This document shows positions 34,975 to 42,853 of a stretch of 64,000 nucleotides of DNA, one piece after another. The notes beneath the pieces are model-generated. The model saw only the letters and a program-made list of their open reading frames with translations. It was not told the DNA's origin and searched no databases. This DNA is from Clostridia bacterium (GTDB lineage Bacteria; Bacillota; Clostridia; Lachnospirales; Cellulosilyticaceae): NCBI GenBank assembly GCA_029239755.1, contig JARBUI010000004.1:178206-242205 (forward strand), read 5' to 3'. Within the stretch, counting starts at the first letter, position 1. Each line of letters starts with the position of its first letter. A program made the translations under genes and the position numbers.

Positions 34975-37293
34975 ATGAAAATACGTCAAAAAATCGCTAT
35001 GTTATTAGCGGCAGCTATGACTTTAACAGCTATGCCGATAATGACAATGGCACAAACAGACACTAAAGTTGTGTCAGGAATTCAGCTTGGAGTGAAAGAT
35101 CAACCAGCTAACAACAGTCTTAGAATTGAAATGAAAGATGTAGCAACAACTACAGTAGATTTCTTTGTAGTGCTTGACAATGCTGAGTTTGCTGGACCAT
35201 TTCCAAACCCAGTTACAACTGGAATTAATATTGATGGCACTGCAGCAATCAGTGTATCTGCTACAAGAACAGCAGCAAAAGAAATGAGAGTTACAGTTGC
35301 ACCTTTAGGAGCTACAGGGAAAAATAACTTTACAATTCCTTTAAATGTAACATTAAAAGGTGGAGACGCTACTGTAGAAATTGTAGGAGGAGGTTCTGTG
35401 ATTTCTTCTACAGATCCTATTATTTTTGCTAAAACAAGTGAAAATAAAGGGGCTGTTACAGTAGAAGATGCTAAAACAATTTATGGAGAGCCTGTTCAAG
35501 TTGCAAAGATTATAATTGATGAGCCTTTCAGAAATGTTTTAACTTCAGGAAATCTAATTAAATATACTCTTAGACATACTGATTATACAATTCAATCAGC
35601 AATAGTAAATTTTGAGAGAGCTTATATTACAACAAATAGAACAGATGCACATGCAAGTGTTAATATCGTTGATAACGGTACTGTTCTTGAAGTTGATCCT
35701 AATGTAGGTTATGGCGTTAGCAATGGTAATGGTAGAATAACTGTACTACTTACATTGAAAACTACAGAAAAGAAACCTTCAACTGGTGATTTAAACGTTA
35801 AAGTATCTGGAACTGATGTAACTACTACAACAGTTAAAGTAGCTGAAGTTAAAGATTATGGTGTAACTCTTAAAATGAAAGATGAAAAAGTTGTAGATGT
35901 AGTAGCTGGTCAAAGCAAAGATATCACATTTACAATTGAAGAAACAGTTGCAAATACATTTGTAACTAACAGAGATTTCGACGTTGAATTTGATGGAGCA
36001 TTCCTTTATCCAGTTGCAAATCCATCAGCAACAGCACCATCAGCAGCAGCTTCTCAAGAAAAAGGATTAATAGATGATATCGTAGCTGCTATGACTAATT
36101 CAGATACAGAGCTTACAATTACAGCTGCAAACATAAGTCTTATTAAAGATAACGATGATTTTGTAACTGGATTCACAGTGAATGTACCAGCAGCAGGGTT
36201 TGCAGGTTCAACAGCTCCATATAAAATCGTTGTAAAAGATCTTAAAACTTTCGTACCACTTACAGCTTCAGGTGATGTAAAAGTAACAGCAAGTGGTCGT
36301 GCACTTGGTTATGATGCTTCTGCAGTAGCTATTAATGCTAAACAACCTGTTAAAGTAACAATGGAACCAATGACAATTAAAGTTGGTCTTAAAGAACAAG
36401 TAGGCGGAAAAATTGTTTTAGAAGAAACTGATAAGAGCATTTTTGAACAAGGTGAATACATTTTAATTAACTTAGAAGATGAAATAGGATTAAACTTAAA
36501 GGATGAAGATTTTGCTAAAAATGATAAAATCAAAGTAACATCAGGAGATTTAGTGCTTGATCTTGAAGCAACTAAAGTAACAGATGGAACATTAGCAATT
36601 AAAGTAAAAAGATCATCAGATACAGCTTCAACAATTACTATTGAAAACTTAAAATTCTATAGTGACCGTACTGTACCACAAGGAAATTACAAGTTTGAAT
36701 TAGGTGGTAGAGCTCTTACAACAGATTGGACATTAGAAGGGCTTAATACTAATACACTTGGATATGGAAGCATAATTGAAGCAGATAAAACTGACATAAC
36801 AATAGGAGACACTCTGGCTTCTCATGCTAAAATGGTTAAACCAGTAGAAGTAAAAGACTTCGTTATAGTTGCAACTGCAAATACAGAAGATATTTCAAGT
36901 AATGGTCTTAAAAAAGGAACAGCTAGCTTTGTAATTGGTTCAGCTAAATATGTTGTAAATGGCGTAGAAGCTGAAATGGATGGAGCAGTTTACCTTGACA
37001 ATGGTCGTACAATGGTACCAGTAAGATATGTAGCAAATGCTCTTGGAGTAGCTGCTTCAGATATCTACTTTGCAAACGGAACAGCTACAGTTATTGCTGG
37101 AACTAAAACAGTTTCATTAACACTTGGCGACAAAGTAGCTAAATTAAATGGTGTACCTGCAAAAGCAATGGTAGCAGCACCAGTTCTTAAAGATGGTAGA
37201 ACATATGTACCAGTAGCAGAAATCGGCGCTCTTCTTGGCGTAGAAGCTACATGGGATGCAGCAACTCAAACAGCTACATTCACAAACAAATAA
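34975..37293 (+). CDS. S-layer-like surface protein with C-terminal copper-amine-oxidase-like domain (paralogue 2)
   Basis: A 772-residue exported paralogue of the previous gene. The signal peptide MKIRQKIAMLLAAAMTLTA... ends near TMAQ-T. The body alternates beta-rich units, with shared landmarks TTTVKVAEVKDYGVTLKMKDEKVVDVVAG and the phrase SGDVKVTASGRAL. The C-terminal 115 residues match paralogue 1 most closely (DNGRTMVPVRYVANALGV, FANGTATVIAG, AKLNGVPAKAM, GRTYVPVAEIGALLGV), while the N-terminal halves have diverged. AAAGGGGG is 8 bases before the ATG. Its own promoter and terminator allow independent or alternating expression. Confidence 0.8.
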   Translation: MKIRQKIAMLLAAAMTLTAMPIMTMAQTDTKVVSGIQLGVKDQPANNSLRIEMKDVATTTVDFFVVLDNAEFAGPFPNPVTTGINIDGTAAISVSATRTAAKEMRVTVAPLGATGKNNFTIPLNVTLKGGDATVEIVGGGSVISSTDPIIFAKTSENKGAVTVEDAKTIYGEPVQVAKIIIDEPFRNVLTSGNLIKYTLRHTDYTIQSAIVNFERAYITTNRTDAHASVNIVDNGTVLEVDPNVGYGVSNGNGRITVLLTLKTTEKKPSTGDLNVKVSGTDVTTTTVKVAEVKDYGVTLKMKDEKVVDVVAGQSKDITFTIEETVANTFVTNRDFDVEFDGAFLYPVANPSATAPSAAASQEKGLIDDIVAAMTNSDTELTITAANISLIKDNDDFVTGFTVNVPAAGFAGSTAPYKIVVKDLKTFVPLTASGDVKVTASGRALGYDASAVAINAKQPVKVTMEPMTIKVGLKEQVGGKIVLEETDKSIFEQGEYILINLEDEIGLNLKDEDFAKNDKIKVTSGDLVLDLEATKVTDGTLAIKVKRSSDTASTITIENLKFYSDRTVPQGNYKFELGGRALTTDWTLEGLNTNTLGYGSIIEADKTDITIGDTLASHAKMVKPVEVKDFVIVATANTEDISSNGLKKGTASFVIGSAKYVVNGVEAEMDGAVYLDNGRTMVPVRYVANALGVAASDIYFANGTATVIAGTKTVSLTLGDKVAKLNGVPAKAMVAAPVLKDGRTYVPVAEIGALLGVEATWDAATQTATFTNK

Positions 37294-37308
37294 TTAAATA
37301 TTAATTAT

Positions 37309-37344
37309 TAAAAGCGGCCTAAATTATTAGGTCGCTTTTAATAA
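37309..37344 (+). terminator. Intrinsic terminator after S-layer-like paralogue 2
   Basis: Stem TAAAAGCGGCCT / AGGTCGCTTTTA with one G-T pair and an 8-base loop. Confidence 0.8.
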
Positions 37345-37393
37345 TGGTTCTTTATCAATTGTTGGGGTAGCCCAAGTATAGAAGTTTATAGGT

Positions 37394-37430
37394 AGTTAGG
37401 ATAATAAAAATATCCTAACTGCTTTTTATT
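37394..37430 (+). terminator. Second hairpin before the exopolysaccharide region
   Basis: Stem AGTTAGGATA / TATCCTAACT with a 7-base loop, then GCTTTTTATTTC. The stretch 37431-37593 that follows shows no clear gene; TTGACT at 37539 lacks a well-spaced -10 box. Confidence 0.75.
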
Positions 37431-37593
37431 TCTTTAGATATTTGATAATATTCAAATTCTACAAAAAACATTTTAATCTGTGAGGATAAGTGCTATTAGA
37501 CTACTATTGGTATAGAGAATAATATTTCCTTGGCACTGTTGACTAAACTATGTTAAAATAGAATCATAAAATAGAATGCGGAGTTGAAAAATA

Positions 37594-39450
37594 ATGCCCA
37601 AAGAAGATAAAGAAAAGAAAATAGAAAGAGTTAGCACAACTATTAATAATATCCTCTTTATACCTATTGCATTAATGCTGATGCTAGTACCACTTATTGT
37701 AAGAATGCGGGTTATAGTTCCTAGTGAAGTTGTACAAAAAATGTTTAAAAAGCCAAAGATTGTAGATTTTTTTACTCAAGGAAAGGCTGTAACAATTATG
37801 CTTATTTGTGTAGTTATGGCTGTAATGCTTTTTTTCTTGTTCGATAAAGCTAAGTTGAAAAAAGATAGGTACATATTATTTTATTCTATTTGTGCAGGGA
37901 TATTTCTATTATTCACGGTGGTATCTACCATTTTCTCTGAGTATAAGGATGTAGCCATATGGGGGATTCCGGATAGGGCAGAGGGGATGGTCATTATCTT
38001 ATGTTATATCTTTATTATGTTTTATACCCTCTATTGTTTTAATCAAGTAAACCATTATAAGTATATAATTATACCTTTAGGAATTATAACAGTTATTTTA
38101 ACTATTATAGGAATATCACAGTGGATAGGTAAAGACCTTATGCTTAATACTGAAGTTGGACTTAGTTTAATTGTGCCAGATAAATATGCTCACCTCAAGG
38201 AGGCTCTACAGAGTAGAATGGCATCTAAGGCAGCATATGGGACTTTTTCGAATCCTAACTATATGGGAAGTTTTGTTGCACTTGTCTCTCCTATTTTTAT
38301 GACACTAGCGCTTCTGTTTAAAGACTGGAAAAAGCAAATTATATTCATGATACTAGCTTTTTGCAGTATTTTTCTTTTAGTAGCTAGTGGTTCTAGAGCA
38401 GGCATGATAGGATGTGCGGTTGCAGTAATAAGTGGGGCAATTCTTCTAGGAAGACTAGCCTTACAGAAATGGGTCATTACTGTGTCTGTTGTTTTAGTAG
38501 GAGTAGCTGCCTTAATTGGAGCAAATCATACTAGTGAAGGAAAACTTGCAAAGCAAGGGAAAAAGCTAGTAACAGATATAGTGACTGTTATTGCTTCAAC
38601 AGATGAAGTACAAGATTATAAAGATTCATTATTTGTAAGAGAAATAGTAAGTGGCGACAAGAAAATAATTATTAAAACCCAAGAAGACACACTTACTGTT
38701 GCTATGCGAGAAGGATCACTGAGTTTCCAAGATGAGAAAGGACAAAAAGTGCAATATAAGGAAAGAGAAAAATATTATATAACAAAAGATGAGAGATTTA
38801 GTAAAATTAAATTCATTAAGATTTTTACAGATAATGAAAATAAAAAAGTTGGAGGGGTAACACTCATTGCAGGCGGAAGTCTTGCATATTTAAAAATAGA
38901 TTCTATACAAGGCGTTTATCCTATAGATAGCTATACTCAACAGGGAATAAACATAATAGAAGCGCCAGCCATTGGATTTAGAGGCAAAGAAAGAGAAGGT
39001 TCGGGAAGAGGCTATATATGGAGTAGGAGTATACCTATATTTTTATCAAGCTTAATTACCGGTAAAGGTCCGGATACTTTTTCATTGTATTTCCCACAAA
39101 ATGATTATCTCGCAAAATTTTATGCCTTAGGATCAACTAGTATTGTAGTTGATAAACCGCATAATATGTACTTACAAATAGGTATTAATAATAGTGGTAT
39201 AGCACTTGGGGCATTTTTAGCTTTAATGTTAGGGTATATAGTACAAAGCTTCCGCTTATATAGTTGGAAAAAATACTATACGTCTAAGGAAAGGTTGGGC
39301 ATAGCTACAGTATTAGGTGTAACGGGATATTTAGCGGCAGGAATATTTAATGACTCAGTAGTAGCAATAGCTTTTATAGCTTGGGTTTTATTAGGAGTAG
39401 GAATTAGTATAAATTATTTAATAGAAAAGCAAGAAAAAGAGAAAATATAA
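37594..39450 (+). CDS. O-antigen ligase/polymerase-like membrane protein (Wzy_C type) with a large loop
   Basis: A 618-residue multi-pass membrane protein. About ten helices are visible, with the Wzy_C landmarks SNPNYMGSFVAL near 225, GSRAGMIG near 268 and DKPHNMYLQIGINNSGIALG near 530. Between helices at about 300 and 470 lies a roughly 150-residue hydrophilic, beta-rich extracytoplasmic insertion (VQDYKDSLFVREIV... AIGFRGKEREG), unusual in size. It either polymerises repeat units or ligates glycan to a surface acceptor. It is isolated by terminators from the rest of the cluster and has a weak ribosome site (GGAG at 37580). Confidence 0.75.
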   Translation: MPKEDKEKKIERVSTTINNILFIPIALMLMLVPLIVRMRVIVPSEVVQKMFKKPKIVDFFTQGKAVTIMLICVVMAVMLFFLFDKAKLKKDRYILFYSICAGIFLLFTVVSTIFSEYKDVAIWGIPDRAEGMVIILCYIFIMFYTLYCFNQVNHYKYIIIPLGIITVILTIIGISQWIGKDLMLNTEVGLSLIVPDKYAHLKEALQSRMASKAAYGTFSNPNYMGSFVALVSPIFMTLALLFKDWKKQIIFMILAFCSIFLLVASGSRAGMIGCAVAVISGAILLGRLALQKWVITVSVVLVGVAALIGANHTSEGKLAKQGKKLVTDIVTVIASTDEVQDYKDSLFVREIVSGDKKIIIKTQEDTLTVAMREGSLSFQDEKGQKVQYKEREKYYITKDERFSKIKFIKIFTDNENKKVGGVTLIAGGSLAYLKIDSIQGVYPIDSYTQQGINIIEAPAIGFRGKEREGSGRGYIWSRSIPIFLSSLITGKGPDTFSLYFPQNDYLAKFYALGSTSIVVDKPHNMYLQIGINNSGIALGAFLALMLGYIVQSFRLYSWKKYYTSKERLGIATVLGVTGYLAAGIFNDSVVAIAFIAWVLLGVGISINYLIEKQEKEKI

Positions 39451-39466
39451 TCAAGTTATTTAACAA

Positions 39467-39522
39467 AAATGAGGAGGTTATAACCGGGTCATATTAATGC
39501 AGTGGTTATAACCTCCTCATTT
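39467..39522. terminator. Bidirectional terminator hairpin
   Basis: A perfect 19-base stem (39467-39485 with 39504-39522) is built around GAGGAGGTTATAACC. It ends the polymerase transcript and also forms the 3' border of the minus-strand pseudogene. Confidence 0.85.
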
Positions 39523-40076
39523 TGACCATAAATACTAGTATGGTGTTTATGTATATTAGCATCTACATCAAGTATCACATCAGTTAGACTTTTACATTGT
39601 TCTTGAAATTCTTTAATAAGGGTAGAACAAGTTTTACTAGCTCCTACAATCAATCATAATACGTTTTTTTAGTATCTGCTTCTCTGTTAAAAGCATACTT
39701 AGGCACAATTCATCATTTTTAAATAGGCGATATAAAATATGGGTGTGTATAAGTGATCCAAACATGAAGAGTAAGATGATGAGGAGATAAATAATATAGA
39801 TTGAGCGAGGGGGGAAATGCCCTGTCATTACTCCGAAGCTTAAGCAGCTAATGCTGTCTATTAATATAGCTGCAACTAATTGTAAAAGTTCTTTGATACT
39901 TGTGTAGCGCCAGAGAATAGTAAAGATTAGTATGCTGTTTTTAAAACATATCCAAAAATTAGATGAAAGTATTTTTAAATAAGGGACATTAAGAAGGTAT
40001 AAGGTTGCCTTTTTTTGTAATAAGCTGTATAAATATATGAATACTAGAATTTTTGTAGTATGGTGTTCGTGAGATT
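39489..40076 (-). pseudogene. CapD/WbpM-type nucleotide-sugar 4,6-dehydratase remnant
   Basis: Reading the minus strand gives the N-terminal membrane part of a CapD-like protein: ILWRYTSIKELLQLVAAILIDS, then helices and the linker LSMLLTEKQILKKRIMI. A shift of one frame near 39650 then continues as IVGASKTCSTLIKEFQEQ..., which matches the RVLIVGAGxxG nucleotide-binding start of the family. The reading stops at 39489 inside the terminator stem. Only about the first third of the gene remains, frameshifted and without a clear start codon. Intact members make UDP-4-keto-6-deoxy-HexNAc for exopolysaccharide. Confidence 0.65.
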
Positions 40077-40097
40077 TAAAGTATTATATGAAAAAAA

Positions 40098-40127
40098 TTG
40101 ACATGCTGTAGTACAAAGGTATATACT
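40098..40127 (+). promoter_or_regulatory. sigma-A promoter of the exopolysaccharide regulator
   Basis: TTGACA (40098-40103) and TATACT (40122-40127) with an 18-base spacer. Confidence 0.65.
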
Positions 40128-40131
40128 AAAA

Positions 40132-40150
40132 TTGTTCAAATGTTGAACAA
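40132..40150 (+). promoter_or_regulatory. Palindromic operator TTGTTCAA-N3-TTGAACAA
   Basis: A perfect 8+8 base palindrome begins 4 bases after the -10 box and 17 bases before the regulator start. It is well placed for autorepression by the winged-helix protein encoded next. No second exact copy was found in the window by eye. Confidence 0.6.
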
Positions 40151-40166
40151 GAGAGTGAGGCATACT

Positions 40167-40700
40167 ATGGATAAGGAATATATTATACTTCATGCCATTG
40201 AACAAGATCCCAATATTACACAGAGAGAACTATCTTGCAAAGCACAAGTTTCTTTAGGAAGTGTTAATTTGCTTATTAATAAAATGATAAAGGAAGGGCT
40301 TATCAAAATGAGTCAAATTCCTATGAATAGGGCAGTATATATGCTTACACCTGAAGGTATGGCAGAGAAAATACATAAGACAAGCAGGTATATTAAGTAC
40401 CATTACAATTATATTAATGAAATGAAAGAAAAAATACGTGAGCAGCTTATGAAGTTAGTATCTGAATATGATGGAGTTTATGTTGTACTTGAAGGTGATG
40501 AACTAAGCGAGGTTGTGAAGTTAGCGGTTCATGATATAAAAGGTGTGAGGTGTATAGAAAGCAAAGATAGTGAAACTGGTTGGGAAGCGAAGGTTGAAAG
40601 AGAGTATTTAGGTAAGAAGGTAGTTGTTGTGCTCAGTGAAAAGGCTTGTGAGAAGCTTGGGGGAGTGGAAGAAGTTGTGTGGCTGCTTGAAAGGATATAG
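40167..40700 (+). CDS. Winged-helix (MarR/EPS-associated type) transcriptional regulator
   Basis: A 177-residue DNA-binding protein. The N-terminal winged helix (about 1-65: ILHAIEQDPNITQRELSCKAQVSLGSVNLLINKMIKEG) is of the kind found at the head of exopolysaccharide clusters. A middle helix (about 70-105) may dimerise, and the C-terminal 70 residues (YVVLEGDELSEVVKLAVHDI) form a small alpha/beta part of unknown use. The start is the ATG at 40167 after GAGAGTGAGG; the reading frame is open upstream, but that part spans the promoter. It probably controls itself and the locus through the palindrome at 40132. Confidence 0.75.
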   Translation: MDKEYIILHAIEQDPNITQRELSCKAQVSLGSVNLLINKMIKEGLIKMSQIPMNRAVYMLTPEGMAEKIHKTSRYIKYHYNYINEMKEKIREQLMKLVSEYDGVYVVLEGDELSEVVKLAVHDIKGVRCIESKDSETGWEAKVEREYLGKKVVVVLSEKACEKLGGVEEVVWLLERI

Positions 40701-40712
40701 GAGGTCATATTA

Positions 40713-41070
40713 GCTAAAGTTATCCTTAAGAAAACGGTGGCCATATATTATCAAAAGGGCTTTACTTTTATAGAAGCTATAAGAGTAGTGACTATTTTAG
40801 GGATATTAGCTATTATATCCATCCCTTCTGGATTAGACGTAATCAAGAAAGCAGAGGAGAGTATATATTCTAATATCTAATAACTTTGATAAGTTAGAAA
40901 AGGTATATATGGTTTAATTAGAAACAGAAGGGATAGCACATACGGATATTGTGTTTGTGAGGTTTGTAGAGGAGAATAATATTGAAGTTTGTCCTAATAA
41001 GGGATAATTTCCTTTGTGAATTATAGAGTTAGTTGCAGTATTCATAACAAGATAGATTCAGATCAAAAAG
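40713..41070 (+). pseudogene. Type IV prepilin-like remnant
   Basis: From about 40713 the plus strand reads AKVILKKTVAIYYQKGFTFIEAIRVVTILGILAIISIP, a clear prepilin leader with the GFTxIE processing site and hydrophobic helix. It stops at 40878-40880 after about 55 codons. Downstream frames keep short protein-like pieces (DIVFVRFVEENN, EVCPN) broken by stops. There is no usable ATG at the 5' end, although GGAGGTC lies just upstream. I read it as a decayed pilin gene, but a short expressed peptide is not excluded. The rest to 41293 shows nothing firm. Confidence 0.55.
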
Positions 41071-41293
41071 AAGAAGTTCCTTTCTTGTGATTGGATGGAA
41101 AGGACGAGGCGAGTATGCTGAAAGGATAAACAAGGATTTAGCAAGTAATATAATGGGTTCAGGAACTTGAGAAACAGCGTGAGTGTTACAGAAACATTCG
41201 GGTATAAGCATCCAATCATAATTAACATAATAACAAAAACAAGGTGCAATTTGAGCCATACTATACATAACCGAGGTAGGAGGAACTTAAATT

Positions 41294-41944
41294 ATGGGTT
41301 ACTTGAAAATCAAAAGATTAATAGATATCATACTTTCATCTTTAGGACTTATCATATTATCTCCTGTTTTTTTAGTATTTATTATAGCCATCAAGCTTGA
41401 CTCCAAGGGGCCGGTTCTCTTTAAACAGAAGAGAGTTGGGATTCATAAGAGTCACTTTAATATATTGAAATTCAGAACAATGAGAATTGATACGCCAAAG
41501 GACACGCCTACACATCTTTTAGAAAATCCAGATCAGTGGATTACTAAGGTAGGTAAGTTCTTACGCAGAACATCTCTAGACGAGTTGCCACAGATCATCA
41601 ATATCTTTAAAGGTGAGATGAGCATCATCGGTCCAAGACCAGCCCTCTGGAATCAGTATGATCTTATTGAAGAAAGAGACAAGTATGGTGCGAATAATGT
41701 TCCGGTTGGCCTTACTGGATGGGCACAGATTAATGGTAGGGATGAGATTGAGATTGATGTAAAGGCAAGGTTAGATGGAGAGTACGCTGAGAAGATTGGG
41801 TTCATGATGGATATCAGATGTTTTTTTGGGACCATCGTCAGTGTTTTAAGAAGTGATGGTGTTGTTGAAGGTGGGACTGGTGTTAAGGCGAAGGCGACTC
41901 AGCCATCAGATGAAGTAAATAAAACAGAAGAATTAAAAATCTAA
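41294..41944 (+). CDS. Initiating sugar-phosphate (undecaprenyl-phosphate) transferase
   Basis: A 216-residue monotopic membrane enzyme that transfers a hexose-1-phosphate from a UDP-sugar to undecaprenyl phosphate, the first step of repeat-unit synthesis. One N-terminal hydrophobic segment (about 10-32) is followed by signatures KRVGIHKSHFNILKFRTM near 48, the catalytic Asp-Glu in RRTSLDELPQIINIFKGEMSIIGPRP near 95, and GLTGWAQINGRD near 140. Its size is that of the WcaJ/PglC-like short form. GGAGGAAC precedes the ATG. It starts the main run of plus-strand exopolysaccharide genes. Confidence 0.92.
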   Translation: MGYLKIKRLIDIILSSLGLIILSPVFLVFIIAIKLDSKGPVLFKQKRVGIHKSHFNILKFRTMRIDTPKDTPTHLLENPDQWITKVGKFLRRTSLDELPQIINIFKGEMSIIGPRPALWNQYDLIEERDKYGANNVPVGLTGWAQINGRDEIEIDVKARLDGEYAEKIGFMMDIRCFFGTIVSVLRSDGVVEGGTGVKAKATQPSDEVNKTEELKI

Positions 41945-42000
41945 GGCGCCATGATATCAGTAGCATATCAAATAGCAGCCTATTAGATTGAGGTGACAAA

Positions 42001-42837
42001 ATGAAGAATATATTAATCACTGGTAAAAACAGTTACATAGGTACATCTCTAGAGAATTGGCTCATGAGAGAACCAGATAAATATAAAGTAGATACGCTTG
42101 ATATTAAAGATGGATCATGGAGAGCGAAGGATTTTTCACAGTATGATGTTGTATTTCATGTGGCTGGGATAGCTCATATCAAAGAAACAAGTAAGAACCA
42201 GGCCCTTTACTATAAAGTGAATAGAGATTTGGCTTATGAAACTGCTCAGAAAGCAAAAAAAGATGGAGTAGAACATTTTATTTTTCTGAGTTCAATGAGC
42301 GTTTATGGAATAGAGAATGGAGTTGTTAAGAGAGATACTCCACTTCAACCTAATTCAGCTTATGGAAGGTCAAAGATTGAAGCAGAAGAACTAATTAATA
42401 AGTTACAGGATGATTCGTTTATTATTGATACTCTTAGACCACCTATGGTCTACGGGAAAGGCTGCAGAGGGAACTATCCAAAACTAGCAAGGTTAGCTCT
42501 TAAGACACCAATTTTTCCAGAGGTAGATAATAAGCGCAGCATGATTTACATAGATAACTTATCAGAGTTTGTAAAGCAACTGATTGATAACAGAAGTGGA
42601 GGATTGTTCTTTCCACAAAATGCAGAATATATAAATACTAGTGATATGGTCAGGTTAATAGCTGAGGCTCATGGTAAGAAAATTGTAATGACTAAGGTAT
42701 TTAATCCCTTGTTAAGGTTGATAAATGTAAATGCCGTAAATAAGGTGTTTGGTGACTTGATGTATGACATGAGTATTTCAAGTAAAATTAATCTAGTACC
42801 ATTTTCTGAAACGATAAAGCAAACTGAGAATAAATAG
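42001..42837 (+). CDS. NAD-dependent sugar epimerase/reductase (SDR family)
   Basis: A 278-residue short extended SDR. The nucleotide loop is ITGKNSYIG (an altered GxxGxxG), and the catalytic Ser/Tyr/Lys are in SSMSVYG and YGRSK near 100-125. It directly follows the initiating transferase, a pairing seen for WbpV-like reductases that make UDP-QuiNAc or UDP-FucNAc from the 4-keto product of a WbpM-type dehydratase. That dehydratase is only a broken fragment in this window, so the substrate would need another enzyme. Substrate assignment is inference. Confidence 0.75.
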   Translation: MKNILITGKNSYIGTSLENWLMREPDKYKVDTLDIKDGSWRAKDFSQYDVVFHVAGIAHIKETSKNQALYYKVNRDLAYETAQKAKKDGVEHFIFLSSMSVYGIENGVVKRDTPLQPNSAYGRSKIEAEELINKLQDDSFIIDTLRPPMVYGKGCRGNYPKLARLALKTPIFPEVDNKRSMIYIDNLSEFVKQLIDNRSGGLFFPQNAEYINTSDMVRLIAEAHGKKIVMTKVFNPLLRLINVNAVNKVFGDLMYDMSISSKINLVPFSETIKQTENK

Positions 42838-42853
42838 GAAGTAGGGATTAAAA

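Noticed and set aside
41080..41200. Short coding-like stretch (GWKGRGEYAERINKDLASNIMGSGT) upstream of the sugar transferase
   Set aside because: Open for only about 27 codons, no start or ribosome site, and I cannot match it to a family.
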